DNA of 64,000 nt from NCBI GenBank assembly GCA_003213855.1, contig QCMJ01000003.1, positions 1 to 64,000 of the forward strand, read 5' to 3'. Below, piece by piece: positions 1-9,690 of this stretch; within the stretch, counting starts at the first letter, position 1, and each line of letters opens with the position of its first letter. The DNA is from Prochlorococcus sp. AG-418-O03. Its GTDB lineage: Bacteria; Cyanobacteriota; Cyanobacteriia; PCC-6307; Cyanobiaceae. The notes beneath the pieces are model-generated. The model was not told the origin of the DNA. It did not search any database and saw only the letters and a list, made by a program, of their open reading frames with translations. The position numbers and the translations under genes are program-made.

Positions 1-19
1 ATAAACACATTTTATAGAA

Positions 20-322
20 ATGAAAAAATTAACAGTCTTGATTTTATTTCCATTTCTTATCACCCCATTTGGGGCAAAAGCAAATGATAATTTTTCCGTT
101 GAAATAGAGGCACTTACACTAGTAATGGAGCAATATAAGGAAGAAACTGAATCAAGCGTTGAATTAGACATGGAAAATAAAAAGCCAAGTTACATGGCTC
201 TTAAACAAGACGAATGCAATGCCACTGTTGAAGTTACAGAAAAAACAGGATTAGAGGTTGTTAATACTGAATCTTTCGATGTAAATGTCTGCTTGAAAGA
301 AATCTATAAAGTAATCAACTAA
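20..322 (+). CDS. small secreted hypothetical protein
   Basis: 100-aa ORF with N-terminal signal-like hydrophobic segment (MKKLTVLILFPFLITPFGAKAN). Confidence 0.55.
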   Translation: MKKLTVLILFPFLITPFGAKANDNFSVEIEALTLVMEQYKEETESSVELDMENKKPSYMALKQDECNATVEVTEKTGLEVVNTESFDVNVCLKEIYKVIN

Positions 323-505
323 GTAAACAGGTTATAAAAATATAATAAAAACGAACAAATTAAAGAGGTCTTTTACTTAAAGAAGGTAAGACCTCGAGAC
401 CTAACAGAAAACTTTGGAACGGGTTCTGCATATTTAATTGATAACTACAATGGAATTGTAGAGGAGTAATTAAAATTACAAAAATTAAAAAATATTTTCA
501 GATAA

Positions 506-652
506 TTATTTCTTCTTTGATAATGTTTGTGATTCTTCTCTAGACATTAAAGCTTCGATTTGAGCAAGAACTTTTTGAAGTTCATCCGTTTTTGTAAGAG
601 ATGCTTCTGCTACTTCTCTTAATTTTTCTAACTGTTCTTTAGTTTTATCCAT
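506..652 (-). CDS. small hypothetical protein (48 aa)
   Basis: Read by eye on minus strand: MDKTKEQLEKLREVAEASLTKTDELQKVLAQIEALMSREESQTLSKKK; below the ORF-track length cut-off. Confidence 0.45.
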   Translation of the reverse strand: MDKTKEQLEKLREVAEASLTKTDELQKVLAQIEALMSREESQTLSKKK

Positions 653-1046
653 GATAAATAAATTAGAAATTAACCACTTTTAAAAATGGTTTTAATACAG
701 ATTTTTCACTCCCACACAGATTCATATTCTCTCTTTTTTTTATAAAGTCAAATAAATTTCCTTTAAATAAAGTTTTATGAGGACTTCCAATCAATTCTTT
801 ATTGATTATTGAAACCATAAGATTACCTGAAATAGAAATACTCTTAGATTATGAAGTAAATACAGGCAAACCTATTGTTGCAGTTGTTATGAGAGCCCCT
901 GCAAAAATCAAGAAAGGTAAAATAGGATAGTTTTTCAAAGATTAAACCTACTAATTCGAAATAACTATATAGGTATTTATACTGTTTGTCTACCCCTTGC
1001 CTTCCTTAAAGGTAAAAATTTTTCTTTTAAAAGTAAAAATTTAACA

Positions 1047-1856
1047 TCACCCAAATTTACCTGATATGTATTCCTGAGTGGTTTTTTCTTTTGGAGAGTT
1101 AAAAATTTTCTTTGTCGAATTAAATTCTGCAAGGTAACCAACTTTTCCTCCATCACCATCTTCATACTCGATTGCATTAAAAAATGCAGTCATATCACTG
1201 ACTCTTAATGCCTGTTGCATATTATGAGTAACGATTATTATTGTGTAATTCTTCTTAAGTTCATGCATCGTTTCTTCTATTTTTAAAGTAGAAATTGGAT
1301 CTAATGCTGAACATGGCTCATCCATGAGAATTATTTCTGGTTCAATTGCGATGGTTCTTGCTATACATAGTCTTTGTTGTTGTCCACCAGATAAAGAGTA
1401 ACCACTATCATTTAATTTATCCTTGCATTCACTCCACACAGCAGCTTTTCTTAAGGAACTTTCCACTAATTGATCCATATCACCAGTAAATCCATTAATT
1501 CTTGCTCCAAATGCAATATTTTCATAGATAGATTTTGGGAAAGGATTAGGTTGTTGAAAAACCATACCAATTCTTCTTCTAACTTCAACTGGATCTACTC
1601 TTTTGTCATAAATATTAGTCCCATCAAAGAGAACAGTTCCTTTGAGTGAACAATTAGGGATTAAATCGTTCATTCTATTCAAAGCTCTTAGAACGGTTGA
1701 TTTGCCACAACCAGAAGGGCCAATGAGTGAAGTTATATCTCCGGCTTTAAAATTTAAAAAAACATTTTTTACGGCTTCAAAAGTTCCATAACTAATAGAA
1801 ACATCCTCAAGAGATAAAATGTTTTTCTTTTGCAAGTTTTTAGTATTTTTAATCAT
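1047..1856 (-). CDS. pstB: phosphate ABC transporter ATP-binding protein PstB
   Basis: Walker [10 protein letters not shown], signature [13 protein letters not shown], Walker B IILMDEP; adjacent to two permease genes. Confidence 0.95.
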   Translation of the reverse strand: MIKNTKNLQKKNILSLEDVSISYGTFEAVKNVFLNFKAGDITSLIGPSGCGKSTVLRALNRMNDLIPNCSLKGTVLFDGTNIYDKRVDPVEVRRRIGMVFQQPNPFPKSIYENIAFGARINGFTGDMDQLVESSLRKAAVWSECKDKLNDSGYSLSGGQQQRLCIARTIAIEPEIILMDEPCSALDPISTLKIEETMHELKKNYTIIIVTHNMQQALRVSDMTAFFNAIEYEDGDGGKVGYLAEFNSTKKIFNSPKEKTTQEYISGKFG

Positions 1857-1857
1857 T

Positions 1858-2751
1858 TCATACCCTCTTAGTTTTCTCAGTAAAAGCGGCCAATATCCTT
1901 GAAAATATATTAACTATTAGTATTGATAAGACAAGAATAAAGGAAGCTGCCCAGGCTAGTTTATTCTGTGCATCATAAGGTTCAAGGGCAAAATTATATA
2001 TCAAGACAGCTAATGAGCCCATCTCGTAAAATAAATCTCCAAAACCCGTTATGTAATAGTAAGAGAACAAAGCAGTAAAGATCAAAGGTGCTGTTTCGCC
2101 TGCTGCTCTTGCGATTCCAAGCACAATACCAGTAGCAATAGATCTAAATGCTGTGGGTAAAGTTATTTTTAATATTGTTGTATACATACTTGCTCCAATG
2201 CCTAGAGAAGCATACCTTAATTCATTTGGCACTAGCTTAAGACCTTCATCAGTTGTCTTTATCACAGTAGGCAACATCAATATTGAAAGTGCCATACCTC
2301 CCGCCAAGCCACTATACATACTTCCAAACAAAATTTTTGTAGAGACAATTAATGCGTAAATAAATACACCTGCAATTATTGAAGGAACTCCTGCTAAAAC
2401 ATTTACCCCGAATCGAACAAATTTTGAAAAAGGTCCTCCTTTTGAATATTCAGCTAGATAAATACCTCCCCCTACACCTACTGGTATGGAAATAATTGAA
2501 GCAATAGTTGTAATTACTAGTGTCCCAATTAATGCAGGATTAATTCCTCCTGCATCTAAATCATCTCCAGGCGGATTTGGTTCTAAAGTAAATAGATCAG
2601 AATTTATCTGAGCTCCCCCTTTAATAAAAATATATGTAACCACATAAATCAAAGGAAGAATTGCAATGAGTGCAAAAAACAATGATAAAAAAGTAAAGAA
2701 TTTATCTCCTACATTTCTTGATAGTTTTTTCTGGTAATAAAGTGAATTCAT
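1858..2751 (-). CDS. pstA: phosphate ABC transporter permease PstA
   Basis: Multi-TM permease with [12 protein letters not shown] motif; between pstB and pstC. Confidence 0.93.
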   Translation of the reverse strand: MNSLYYQKKLSRNVGDKFFTFLSLFFALIAILPLIYVVTYIFIKGGAQINSDLFTLEPNPPGDDLDAGGINPALIGTLVITTIASIISIPVGVGGGIYLAEYSKGGPFSKFVRFGVNVLAGVPSIIAGVFIYALIVSTKILFGSMYSGLAGGMALSILMLPTVIKTTDEGLKLVPNELRYASLGIGASMYTTILKITLPTAFRSIATGIVLGIARAAGETAPLIFTALFSYYYITGFGDLFYEMGSLAVLIYNFALEPYDAQNKLAWAASFILVLSILIVNIFSRILAAFTEKTKRV

Positions 2752-2757
2752 AATTAT

Positions 2758-3705
2758 CTAATATTTGAGACTAAATTTCTTAACCAGCCACTGCGCAAAG
2801 ATATTTACCACTAACGACAAGATCATCAATACAAAAGCCGCATAAAAGAGTGATGAAACCTGACTTCCATCAGCCTCACCAAACTGGTTTGCAAGCATTG
2901 AGGAAATGGTATATCCAGGAGATAATAGAGACCAACTAAATGCATTGGAATTACCAATTATCATTGTGACAGCCATAGTTTCACCCATTGCCCTTCCTAA
3001 AGCCAATAAAACACCTGCCATAATTCCTGATAATGCTGCAGGCAAAATCACTGAAAATATTGTTTTCCATCTACTTGCTCCAATACCATAAGCTGCATTT
3101 CTTAGCTTTTTAGGCACCTGATTAAGTGTATCCCTTGAAATGGAGGTCACTATTGGTAAAAGCATTACTACTAAAATTATTATCGCTAAAAGTGAATTTC
3201 GACCTGCAGGTTCCGTACTTAATAAAGGAATCCAACCAAAGAATTTATGTAAAAAAACAAAAAAGTCTCTAAAGAAAGGTTCCAGAACAAATATCGCCCA
3301 TAATCCCAATACAACAGATGGTATAGCTGCTAGTAATTCAACAAATGAACCTACTATTTCTCTGACAAATTTCGGAGCAAAATCCTCTGTAATAAATATC
3401 GCAGTTCCAACGCCTAAAGGAATAGTAATCAATAATGAAAGAAGAGAAGTAACTAATGTCCCATATATTGCTGTAAAAGCTCCATATTCATCTTTTACCG
3501 GATTCCATTCAGAAGTTACTAGAAAATTTAATCCATACCTTGAAAAGGATTCAAATGACTGAAAAAAGACTACTAAAATAATCCCAAATAGTACTATTGC
3601 TACAAGACTAGACAAGATTAGGGTTGTATTTTTAAAAATGATATCTATATTTTTTTCAATCCCGAATCTTTTACGATTCTTGAAAAGAATTAATTTCTCT
3701 TCCAT
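2758..3705 (-). CDS. pstC: phosphate ABC transporter permease PstC
   Basis: Multi-TM permease with ALGRAMGETMAV motif; operon position. Confidence 0.93.
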   Translation of the reverse strand: MEEKLILFKNRKRFGIEKNIDIIFKNTTLILSSLVAIVLFGIILVVFFQSFESFSRYGLNFLVTSEWNPVKDEYGAFTAIYGTLVTSLLSLLITIPLGVGTAIFITEDFAPKFVREIVGSFVELLAAIPSVVLGLWAIFVLEPFFRDFFVFLHKFFGWIPLLSTEPAGRNSLLAIIILVVMLLPIVTSISRDTLNQVPKKLRNAAYGIGASRWKTIFSVILPAALSGIMAGVLLALGRAMGETMAVTMIIGNSNAFSWSLLSPGYTISSMLANQFGEADGSQVSSLFYAAFVLMILSLVVNIFAQWLVKKFSLKY

Positions 3706-3841
3706 TAAAAAAAAGTATGTTTATATCAACCTACTATTAAATTTTGCAAAAAACTTTAAGAATGGTTAAAGGTAAATTAAAGTCATGAAAAGTAAACATC
3801 CTTATACTTTATTTCTTAAAATTTTTTAAGCAAGCCTCTTT

Positions 3842-4210
3842 TTAAAATTTAATTTTTGTTGTTACTCTGTTTTTATTTTGAGATTTGAATTCAAAAAGTC
3901 CTATATCAGTAAATATGGTCAACTCATCTCCAGATGTTTCTTCAATTGCAATTCCTTCAGACTCTAAATTTTTTACATATACATTACCTAGAAGTCTTAG
4001 AGATTTATCATCCTTGTCAAAAGAAAGCTTGTCAGAATAAGCCGAAAAATTACCAATATTACTCTTAATAACTACATTTCCAATAGCCTCTAGATCACCT
4101 TCTAAAGTATTTGTTTGAGAATCAGATGTAATTGTGTAATTAGTTAATTCCTCAGCAAAAGAACATTCAGCTAATAAAAATAAAAAAGATGCAAAAAATA
4201 AGCTTTTCAT
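3842..4210 (-). CDS. LptA/OstA-like periplasmic protein
   Basis: Signal peptide plus repeated beta-strand pattern (ITSDSQTNTLEGDLEAIGNVVIKSN...AYSDKLSFDKDDKSLRLLGNVYV). Confidence 0.6.
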   Translation of the reverse strand: MKSLFFASFLFLLAECSFAEELTNYTITSDSQTNTLEGDLEAIGNVVIKSNIGNFSAYSDKLSFDKDDKSLRLLGNVYVKNLESEGIAIEETSGDELTIFTDIGLFEFKSQNKNRVTTKIKF

Positions 4211-4564
4211 TTACTCCCAACCCTTTTCTGCATTTTGAATAATCCATTGTGCAAGAACCTTATCCTCTCCATCCTTCAATTTATTTTTATAACCTTTCAT
4301 AAAACCAATCCCTTCATTGGCAATTTTTGCTATTGAATCTACATCAGCTATTCCTCTTTTTTCAAGGTCGGAAAGTTTTAATGATTTGGATCCTTTAAGA
4401 ACAACTGAACCACCTCTTACATGGCAGCCTGCACAAACATTTCTAAAAATTGTTTCTCCATTTCTAATATCAGAAGCCATTAGATATCTATTTTGCAAAG
4501 AGGTTTGAAAAATAATTAATAAAGTTATTACAGGAATTACGAATAGAAATTTAAGTATTTTCAT
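4211..4564 (-). CDS. cytochrome c6/c553-like protein
   Basis: Signal peptide, CAGCH heme-binding motif, GFMKGYKNKLKDGEDKVLAQWI class-I cytochrome c C-terminus. Confidence 0.85.
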   Translation of the reverse strand: MKILKFLFVIPVITLLIIFQTSLQNRYLMASDIRNGETIFRNVCAGCHVRGGSVVLKGSKSLKLSDLEKRGIADVDSIAKIANEGIGFMKGYKNKLKDGEDKVLAQWIIQNAEKGWE

Positions 4565-4681
4565 TTGATCGAGTTGACCTAATACTAATTTAGCTTGTAA
4601 AAAGACTTGAATGTTTTAATTACCGATTTTTTAGGATCTTTATTTGGATAATAATTAACAATTAAATAATTAGATGATTTT

Positions 4682-4924
4682 TTGAGTGAGAGACTTGCAT
4701 TTTCAGAAAATAAAGGGAATATAAAGAAAATGATAATTCCAATGGAATCAATTAAAAAACCAAAAAGAATTATTAAGAAACAGCTTAAAAATGTTAATAA
4801 AGCAATTATTGAAATTGCAGAAATGAAATTTATAAATATTGAAGAAAAAGAAGAAAAATTAGATGCGCTTGTTTTTTTAAAGAATCAAATATTGAGGAAG
4901 GCGGAGAAGTTAGAAATTAAATAA
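4682..4924 (+). CDS. small lysine-rich hypothetical protein
   Basis: 80-aa ORF only. Confidence 0.35.
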   Translation: MSERLAFSENKGNIKKMIIPMESIKKPKRIIKKQLKNVNKAIIEIAEMKFINIEEKEEKLDALVFLKNQILRKAEKLEIK

Positions 4925-4949
4925 CTAAATAATTGTAGATATTGAATCT

Positions 4950-5207
4950 TTATTTTTTTGTATCAGCTACATTCTTAAAGAAATCGCAATAAGCCATCAA
5001 TTCTGACTCGGTTTCGATTTTAAGATTTAAATCGCTTATTGCCTTCTTGGTATCAATTCTGTAGCCATACCAATCTAGACAAACTTCTCTCTGTCTTTGG
5101 GTTTCTGAAACTGAGATCGAATCTGTCATTGAAGTCTTGGAACAACCCCAAATGAAAATAATTAAAGGGATGTAGAAAATTCCACGTTTCATTTTTTGTT
5201 TATACAT
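4950..5207 (-). CDS. small lipoprotein-like hypothetical protein
   Basis: Hydrophobic N-terminus followed by Cys (IIFIWGCSKT). Confidence 0.5.
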   Translation of the reverse strand: MYKQKMKRGIFYIPLIIFIWGCSKTSMTDSISVSETQRQREVCLDWYGYRIDTKKAISDLNLKIETESELMAYCDFFKNVADTKK

Positions 5208-5485
5208 TTTTCATAATAGTCATCAGCTTCTCTTGCATATTGACGAGCGGAAGTTTGTCCAGCTTTTTTAGAGAGTCTATATGTCTCTTGCATGTACTCA
5301 AGTTCCATAGCCTGTCTAGCTAAATAAGCTTTCGCAATATACATTGGATCACTTTTGCAATCTTTTTTTCTTTGAATTTTTGCTTCCTTTGCTTTTTCTT
5401 CACTTACAACATAAATACCTCCTCCAACAGCAGCAATTACAACAACCGCCATTACTCTTATTAACCACTTAGTTGTTTTATCCAT
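5189..5485 (-). CDS. membrane-anchored hypothetical protein
   Basis: 98-aa ORF with N-terminal TM; preceded by the shared promoter/leader module. Confidence 0.55.
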   Translation of the reverse strand: MDKTTKWLIRVMAVVVIAAVGGGIYVVSEEKAKEAKIQRKKDCKSDPMYIAKAYLARQAMELEYMQETYRLSKKAGQTSARQYAREADDYYEKCINKK

Positions 5486-5529
5486 TAAAAAAGGAGCTAA
5501 TTGCCCCTTATTTTAGATCGACTGTCAAT
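5483..5529 (-). promoter_or_regulatory. shared promoter/leader module TTGACAGTCGATCTAAAATA...AATTAGCTCCTTTTTTAATG
   Basis: Near-identical to 26425-26473; partial versions at about 29601, 43926, 28540 and, on the + strand, 23931. Confidence 0.55.
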
Positions 5530-5742
5530 CGTATTTAATATAGCTGTACAAGTAGAAAGAGTTTCATTTTTAAATATTTTTTAAGTAAAGCGGGTGTCAT
5601 CAAACTTCCCGCTTAATTGAAGAAAAATACTAGCGAGAATTTAGCGAGGATTAATAAATTTTCCTTAAAAAATCGCTCTTTTATCAATATTTTTAAAATT
5701 TGGTCTTTAACAGATGCATGTTATGGACTAAGATCTTATGAG

Positions 5743-5816
5743 CGGGGCGTGGCGCAGCTTGGTAGCGCGGGTGCTTTGGGAGCACTAGGTCGCAGGTTCG
5801 AATCCTGTCGCCCCGA
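5743..5816 (+). tRNA. tRNA-Pro (anticodon TGG)
   Basis: 74-nt cloverleaf: acceptor CGGGGCG/CGCCCCG, D stem GCGC/GCGC, anticodon arm GGTGC-TTTGGGA-GCACT, T arm GCAGG-TTCGAAT-CCTGT. Confidence 0.97.
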
Positions 5817-5852
5817 TCAGTTATGGCAGTAAGTCTCAGCTAATAATAAATT

Positions 5853-5890
5853 ACACCCAAAAAAGGTTGCACCCAAAATGCACCCAAAAT
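5853..5890 (+). repeat. cassette 1 left arm-type repeats (ACACCCAAAAA, GCACCCAAAAT x2, 11-bp period)
   Basis: Direct reading; same motif pair at the right end of the cassette (8019-8040). Confidence 0.85.
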
Positions 5891-5964
5891 TTATGTTCAA
5901 AGAGTTAAGAAGTAGCTTTTTTTTTTTTAATCCTGTTAGGTTGAGATTAATTTAATTTTTATCA

Positions 5965-7080
5965 TTGAAATTATCAAAGTTAATTTTTTTTACATCATTT
6001 GCTTTTCTCCCATTATCTTCAGTTGAAGCTAATGAATATAAATTTGAGGAATTTAAATTTGATCAAGTTGAAAACTCTCAGAATATTTACCAACCTAAAG
6101 ACAAATTAGATGAATACATTATTAAGGGAGTAACGTATTCAACAAAATTTGTTCCTTTAATGAATGATGGTGCAGAAGGCAGCGAATTTAGCAGCATCAT
6201 GACTAATGATTTTAAAAAATTATTAGTTGACGCAGGATTTGATTTGGCAAATTCAACAGCTAATAGTCAGATACAAAAAATCCCATTTTTCGCTCAAACC
6301 AGTTTCAACATTTCCGGAGGAACAGAATCAGATACAAGTTTCTCTATAAATAGTTTGATGAAACTTGGAGAACTTGCAAAAGATGAAGAAGGCGATTTAA
6401 AAACTCTTGCTTTTTCTCAGGCAAGATTTGCTACTGCAACAAATGCAGATGGTGCCACTATTAACCTTGGTTTAGGAATTAGAAATCGTCCTAATGATAT
6501 TTCTATGGTCGGAGCTAATGCATTCTGGGATTATAGGATGACTGATTATAGTGATGCCCATAGCAGACTTGGATTAGGCGGAGAATATTTATGGAAAGAT
6601 TTTGAGTTTAGAAACAACTTCTATATGGCTATTACTGATGAAAAAGATGTAACCGTAAACGGCTCATCATATAAAGAGAGAGTAGTCCCGGGATGGGATG
6701 TGGAACTAGGATACAGGCTTCCAAACAATCCAGAACTAGCATTCTTTGTAAGAGGATTTAATTGGGACTACAAAAATACGCAAGATAATTCCGGATTAGA
6801 AGGATCGTTAAGTTGGCAAGCTACTCCTTACGTCGGTTTAGAAGCTTATATCTCTAACGAAATTTCAGCTGCTACTACTACTTTAAATAGTGCACTTCCT
6901 GGAACAGATGAAACTTTCTTTGGTTTAAGGATGAATATCACTGGAAGTCCCGTCAAGTTTGAGAAATCTAACTACAAGAAGAACATGATTACTCAAATGA
7001 CTCAACCAGTTAAACGTAAATATGATGTTCTTTTAGAAAGATCGTCTGGAACATTCCAAAATAGAGCTAAGGGAGTCTAA
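5965..7080 (+). CDS. inverse-autotransporter (intimin/invasin-type) beta-barrel protein without passenger
   Basis: Signal peptide; GANAFWDYRMTDYSDAHSRLGLGGEYLWKDFEFRNNFYMAIT...ERVVPGWDVELGYRLP resembles the inverse autotransporter beta-domain; ends shortly after the barrel. Confidence 0.7.
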   Translation: MKLSKLIFFTSFAFLPLSSVEANEYKFEEFKFDQVENSQNIYQPKDKLDEYIIKGVTYSTKFVPLMNDGAEGSEFSSIMTNDFKKLLVDAGFDLANSTANSQIQKIPFFAQTSFNISGGTESDTSFSINSLMKLGELAKDEEGDLKTLAFSQARFATATNADGATINLGLGIRNRPNDISMVGANAFWDYRMTDYSDAHSRLGLGGEYLWKDFEFRNNFYMAITDEKDVTVNGSSYKERVVPGWDVELGYRLPNNPELAFFVRGFNWDYKNTQDNSGLEGSLSWQATPYVGLEAYISNEISAATTTLNSALPGTDETFFGLRMNITGSPVKFEKSNYKKNMITQMTQPVKRKYDVLLERSSGTFQNRAKGV

Positions 7081-7122
7081 ATCTTAAAAACTAAATTTTA
7101 AAAATCTACAATAACTATTCCA

Positions 7123-7995
7123 ATGAAATTAAAACAAAATCTTCTAAAAAGCATCAACTCAATTGCAGTTGGATTTGGATTAATTGGTTTTGCAGCATTT
7201 ACAGATGTTGCGAAAGCTTCAGCACCTCCAAAATGTACAGATGCCATTGGTGCAAAAGTTGATGGCAAATATACAAAAACAGCTGCTCAAATTGGTAATT
7301 CAATGACATTCTGTACCGATACTCCTGATAGGTTTGAAATCACAATTCACGAATTAGGATTATGTACCGCTCAACCAATTCAAACAGGTTCTCCAAGAAC
7401 TTTTAGTAAAAATGATTGTGTAGTATCAATGACTAGCAGTGGTGTTACTGCAGATCTTGCGAACAACACAGTTGATTTACCACCAATGAATGGCAGGCCA
7501 CCATCTCAAACATATACACATGCATACATAATTATTACAAATACCTTTGGGTTAAAAGGTAGCGTCACTATTAAAAATGGGTCAGGTGACGATGTTAAAT
7601 ATTGTCCTGATGCTAATGGAGACAGTACAGGCGGTACAACAGCAGCCTCAGGATTCTGTACTCCACAACCTCATACTGAAATCCTTAATGATTTTGGAGA
7701 TGGAAGTTTTAGTGCTTATTTCCCTGAAGAAACAATGGATGGTGGTGGTAAGATATCAGCTCTTCTCACAGCGGCTGATGCAGATTTAACAACTGCTACA
7801 AATGCAAGTGAGGCAAAGAGACTGATTGGAGTTTTCGAGACAAATTCTGGATCCCCAGTTGTAATAAGTGATTCAACTAATGGATTGGAAATGCAACTCA
7901 CTGTAACCGACATTGGATACGGTATTGGATTCTCAGGTGGTGAACCTCAAGATTTTGGTTCAATGCCATTTAAACCAATTTTTGCGACCTTCTAA
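7123..7995 (+). CDS. secreted hypothetical protein
   Basis: 290 aa, signal peptide, several Cys; 42 bp after the barrel gene. Confidence 0.7.
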   Translation: MKLKQNLLKSINSIAVGFGLIGFAAFTDVAKASAPPKCTDAIGAKVDGKYTKTAAQIGNSMTFCTDTPDRFEITIHELGLCTAQPIQTGSPRTFSKNDCVVSMTSSGVTADLANNTVDLPPMNGRPPSQTYTHAYIIITNTFGLKGSVTIKNGSGDDVKYCPDANGDSTGGTTAASGFCTPQPHTEILNDFGDGSFSAYFPEETMDGGGKISALLTAADADLTTATNASEAKRLIGVFETNSGSPVVISDSTNGLEMQLTVTDIGYGIGFSGGEPQDFGSMPFKPIFATF

Positions 7996-8018
7996 TATTT
8001 TTAAACTGCAATATTAAT

Positions 8019-8040
8019 GCACCCAAAACGCACCCAAAAT
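8019..8040 (+). repeat. cassette 1 right arm-type repeats (GCACCCAAAAC, GCACCCAAAAT)
   Basis: 11-bp period; matches the left site. Confidence 0.85.
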
Positions 8041-8124
8041 AAAACATATTAGTCTGAAGTAGTCCATACTTATTTCTCTAAAGGTCCTGATATAGCTATA
8101 AGTCTCAGTTATAGCCTTGTTTGT

Positions 8125-8174
8125 GCGGGTTCTTTGGGAGCACTAGGTCGCAGGTTCGAATCCTGTCGCCCCGA
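8125..8174 (+). repeat. tRNA-Pro 3' fragment, copy 2 (att-like)
   Basis: GCGGGTTCTTTGGGAGCACTAGGTCGCAGGTTCGAATCCTGTCGCCCCGA; one difference from the intact tRNA. Confidence 0.95.
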
Positions 8175-8223
8175 TAGTCATAGCAGACGATCTCAGATAT
8201 ACCAAAATAGAGTCTCAAAAGTA

Positions 8224-8245
8224 TCCGTAGCTTTTCCGTGGAAAT
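8224..8245 (+). repeat. cassette 2 left arm-type repeats (TCCGTAGCTTT, TCCGTGGAAAT)
   Basis: 11-bp period; TCCGTGGAA also at the right end (9366). Confidence 0.65.
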
Positions 8246-8260
8246 AATAATTGATCATTA

Positions 8261-8887
8261 CTATCTAAATTCTTTTTTCAGTCCTGTTGGATCAAAAATA
8301 AAGGTACGTTGACTTTCTTGATATAGATTCACTGTTATGTAAATCTTTTTTGAATTAGTTAATTTCTTTAAAAATTTTTTCACATTACTTATAAAGATTA
8401 TGTTGGAGCTAAGATCTGCAGCTCCTACATATTTCCACTTTTGAACATCTCCTTCGTCAAATCTTACTAATAAATATTTATTGTCATAAGAATAACCACC
8501 AGAAGAAATAATTTGACCTTTCTTAATTGAAAAAAAAATATTTTTTCCGAATCTGGGATGAATTCTTACTCCTAAAGTCCCTTTTTGATTACCTTCATAT
8601 GGGAATGAAAGATTTATTTTATTTTCACTTAATAAAGAAGCTCTTAGAGCAGTTTTTCCACTTGCTGAATCTTCAAAATCTATATATTCCCATTTGCCTT
8701 CAACTTTTTCATTTATTGAAGATTCATTCTGAGTAACATTAGTATTTTTAATCTTACTTTGAAATTTAATACATCCAGAATAGTCACGAGCTGGCAAACA
8801 TAACTTATGAATTTCAGGATCTAGTTCAGCTTTTGAAGAAATAGGTAGAGAAAGTAGTGCAATTAGTGGGAGTAGTAATCTTTTCAT
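8261..8887 (-). CDS. secreted hypothetical protein
   Basis: 208 aa with signal peptide. Confidence 0.65.
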   Translation of the reverse strand: MKRLLLPLIALLSLPISSKAELDPEIHKLCLPARDYSGCIKFQSKIKNTNVTQNESSINEKVEGKWEYIDFEDSASGKTALRASLLSENKINLSFPYEGNQKGTLGVRIHPRFGKNIFFSIKKGQIISSGGYSYDNKYLLVRFDEGDVQKWKYVGAADLSSNIIFISNVKKFLKKLTNSKKIYITVNLYQESQRTFIFDPTGLKKEFR

Positions 8888-9360
8888 TTAGTTTTTTTAC
8901 ACTTGTAATACTCATATTGAGTTGCAGAATCAACTTCTACATAGTCTCCATATTCTCCAAACTCTTTTTCTACTTCAATTACCCTGAATTTTGTGAAATC
9001 ATTTTTATCAAATGTATAAAACCAACCAATTCTCGGGTAATCAGGATAAATATATTTAATTTTTAATTGATTTGGCGATTCTTCGTATGTAACCATATCT
9101 TGAGTATTAACTTCACCGTTTGATTTATATTGGATATATGTTCCATTATCTATTTTTGGATCAATAATAAATCTTTCTTTGTTTGATTCTTTTTCATCTT
9201 TTATTAAATACTCGCAAGAAATATCATAAATTTTTTTTCCAAAAGGAAATGCTTCTGCAGTAATAGGAAATAAAATAATTGCAATTAAAGGTATTAAATA
9301 TTTCTTCATCATAAAAAACATGTAAAACTTAAACGCCCTAGTGCTCCCCCAATTATCCAC
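8884..9360 (-). CDS. secreted hypothetical protein (start probably internal, MKKYLIPLIAIILFP...)
   Basis: Signal peptide begins about 18 codons after the ORF-track start. Confidence 0.55.
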   Translation of the reverse strand: MDNWGSTRAFKFYMFFMMKKYLIPLIAIILFPITAEAFPFGKKIYDISCEYLIKDEKESNKERFIIDPKIDNGTYIQYKSNGEVNTQDMVTYEESPNQLKIKYIYPDYPRIGWFYTFDKNDFTKFRVIEVEKEFGEYGDYVEVDSATQYEYYKCKKTK

Positions 9361-9376
9361 GGAAATCCGTGGAATT
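9355..9376 (+). repeat. cassette 2 right arm-type repeats (TCCACGGAAA, TCCGTGGAAT)
   Basis: 10-bp period; shares TCCGTGGAA with the left site. Confidence 0.6.
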
Positions 9377-9476
9377 TAACTAAATATATGCAGTATGTTG
9401 CAAACTCATGCAGTCTTATTCAGACCGAGATCATTTCTATAGCTTAAATCCCTTAGTCTCACTAGAGGGGTCTTAC

Positions 9477-9521
9477 TGCTTTGGGAGCACTAGGTCGCAG
9501 GTTCGAATCCTGTCGCCCCGA
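9477..9521 (+). repeat. tRNA-Pro 3' fragment, copy 3 (att-like)
   Basis: TGCTTTGGGAGCACTAGGTCGCAGGTTCGAATCCTGTCGCCCCGA, identical to the intact tRNA. Confidence 0.97.
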
Positions 9522-9544
9522 CTCAATCAAAACCAAGTCATACT

Positions 9545-9570
9545 AGCGAGTTACCCAGACTCGCTTTTTT
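9545..9570 (+). terminator. Rho-independent terminator-like hairpin after copy 3
   Basis: AGCGAGT-TACCCAG-ACTCGCTTTTTT. Confidence 0.85.
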
Positions 9571-9584
9571 ATTGCAAGAATATC

Positions 9585-9618
9585 ACCACTCGAAATGTGG
9601 TCAAATAGTGGTCAAGAA
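9585..9618 (+). repeat. cassette 3 left arm-type repeats (GTGGTCAAATA, GTGGTCAAGAA plus inverted CCAC)
   Basis: 11-bp period; 23-nt AAATGTGGTCAAATAGTGGTCAA identical at the right end. Confidence 0.9.
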
Positions 9619-9690
9619 TTTATTTTTTATAAATTTAAATTTTTTGTTACGACCGTAATTGATCCTATAATTTAGTATTAAATATCCATA

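Noticed and set aside
977-1177. 66-aa minus-strand ORF overlapping the pstB 3' end
   Set aside because: Alternative frame of pstB; no recognisable features.
5617-5832. 71-aa ORF (..RGVAQLGSAGALGALGRRFESCRPD..)
   Set aside because: It is a translation through the tRNA-Pro gene; not a plausible protein.
8224-8245. Arm repeats as ordinary LexA or regulator operators
   Set aside because: Their cassette-specific identity at both ends and fairly regular distance to the tRNA core fit attachment-site arms better; regulator sites would not be expected to match end to end.
9408-9608. 66-aa ORF across tRNA fragment 3
   Set aside because: Overlaps the tRNA fragment and terminator hairpin; spurious.
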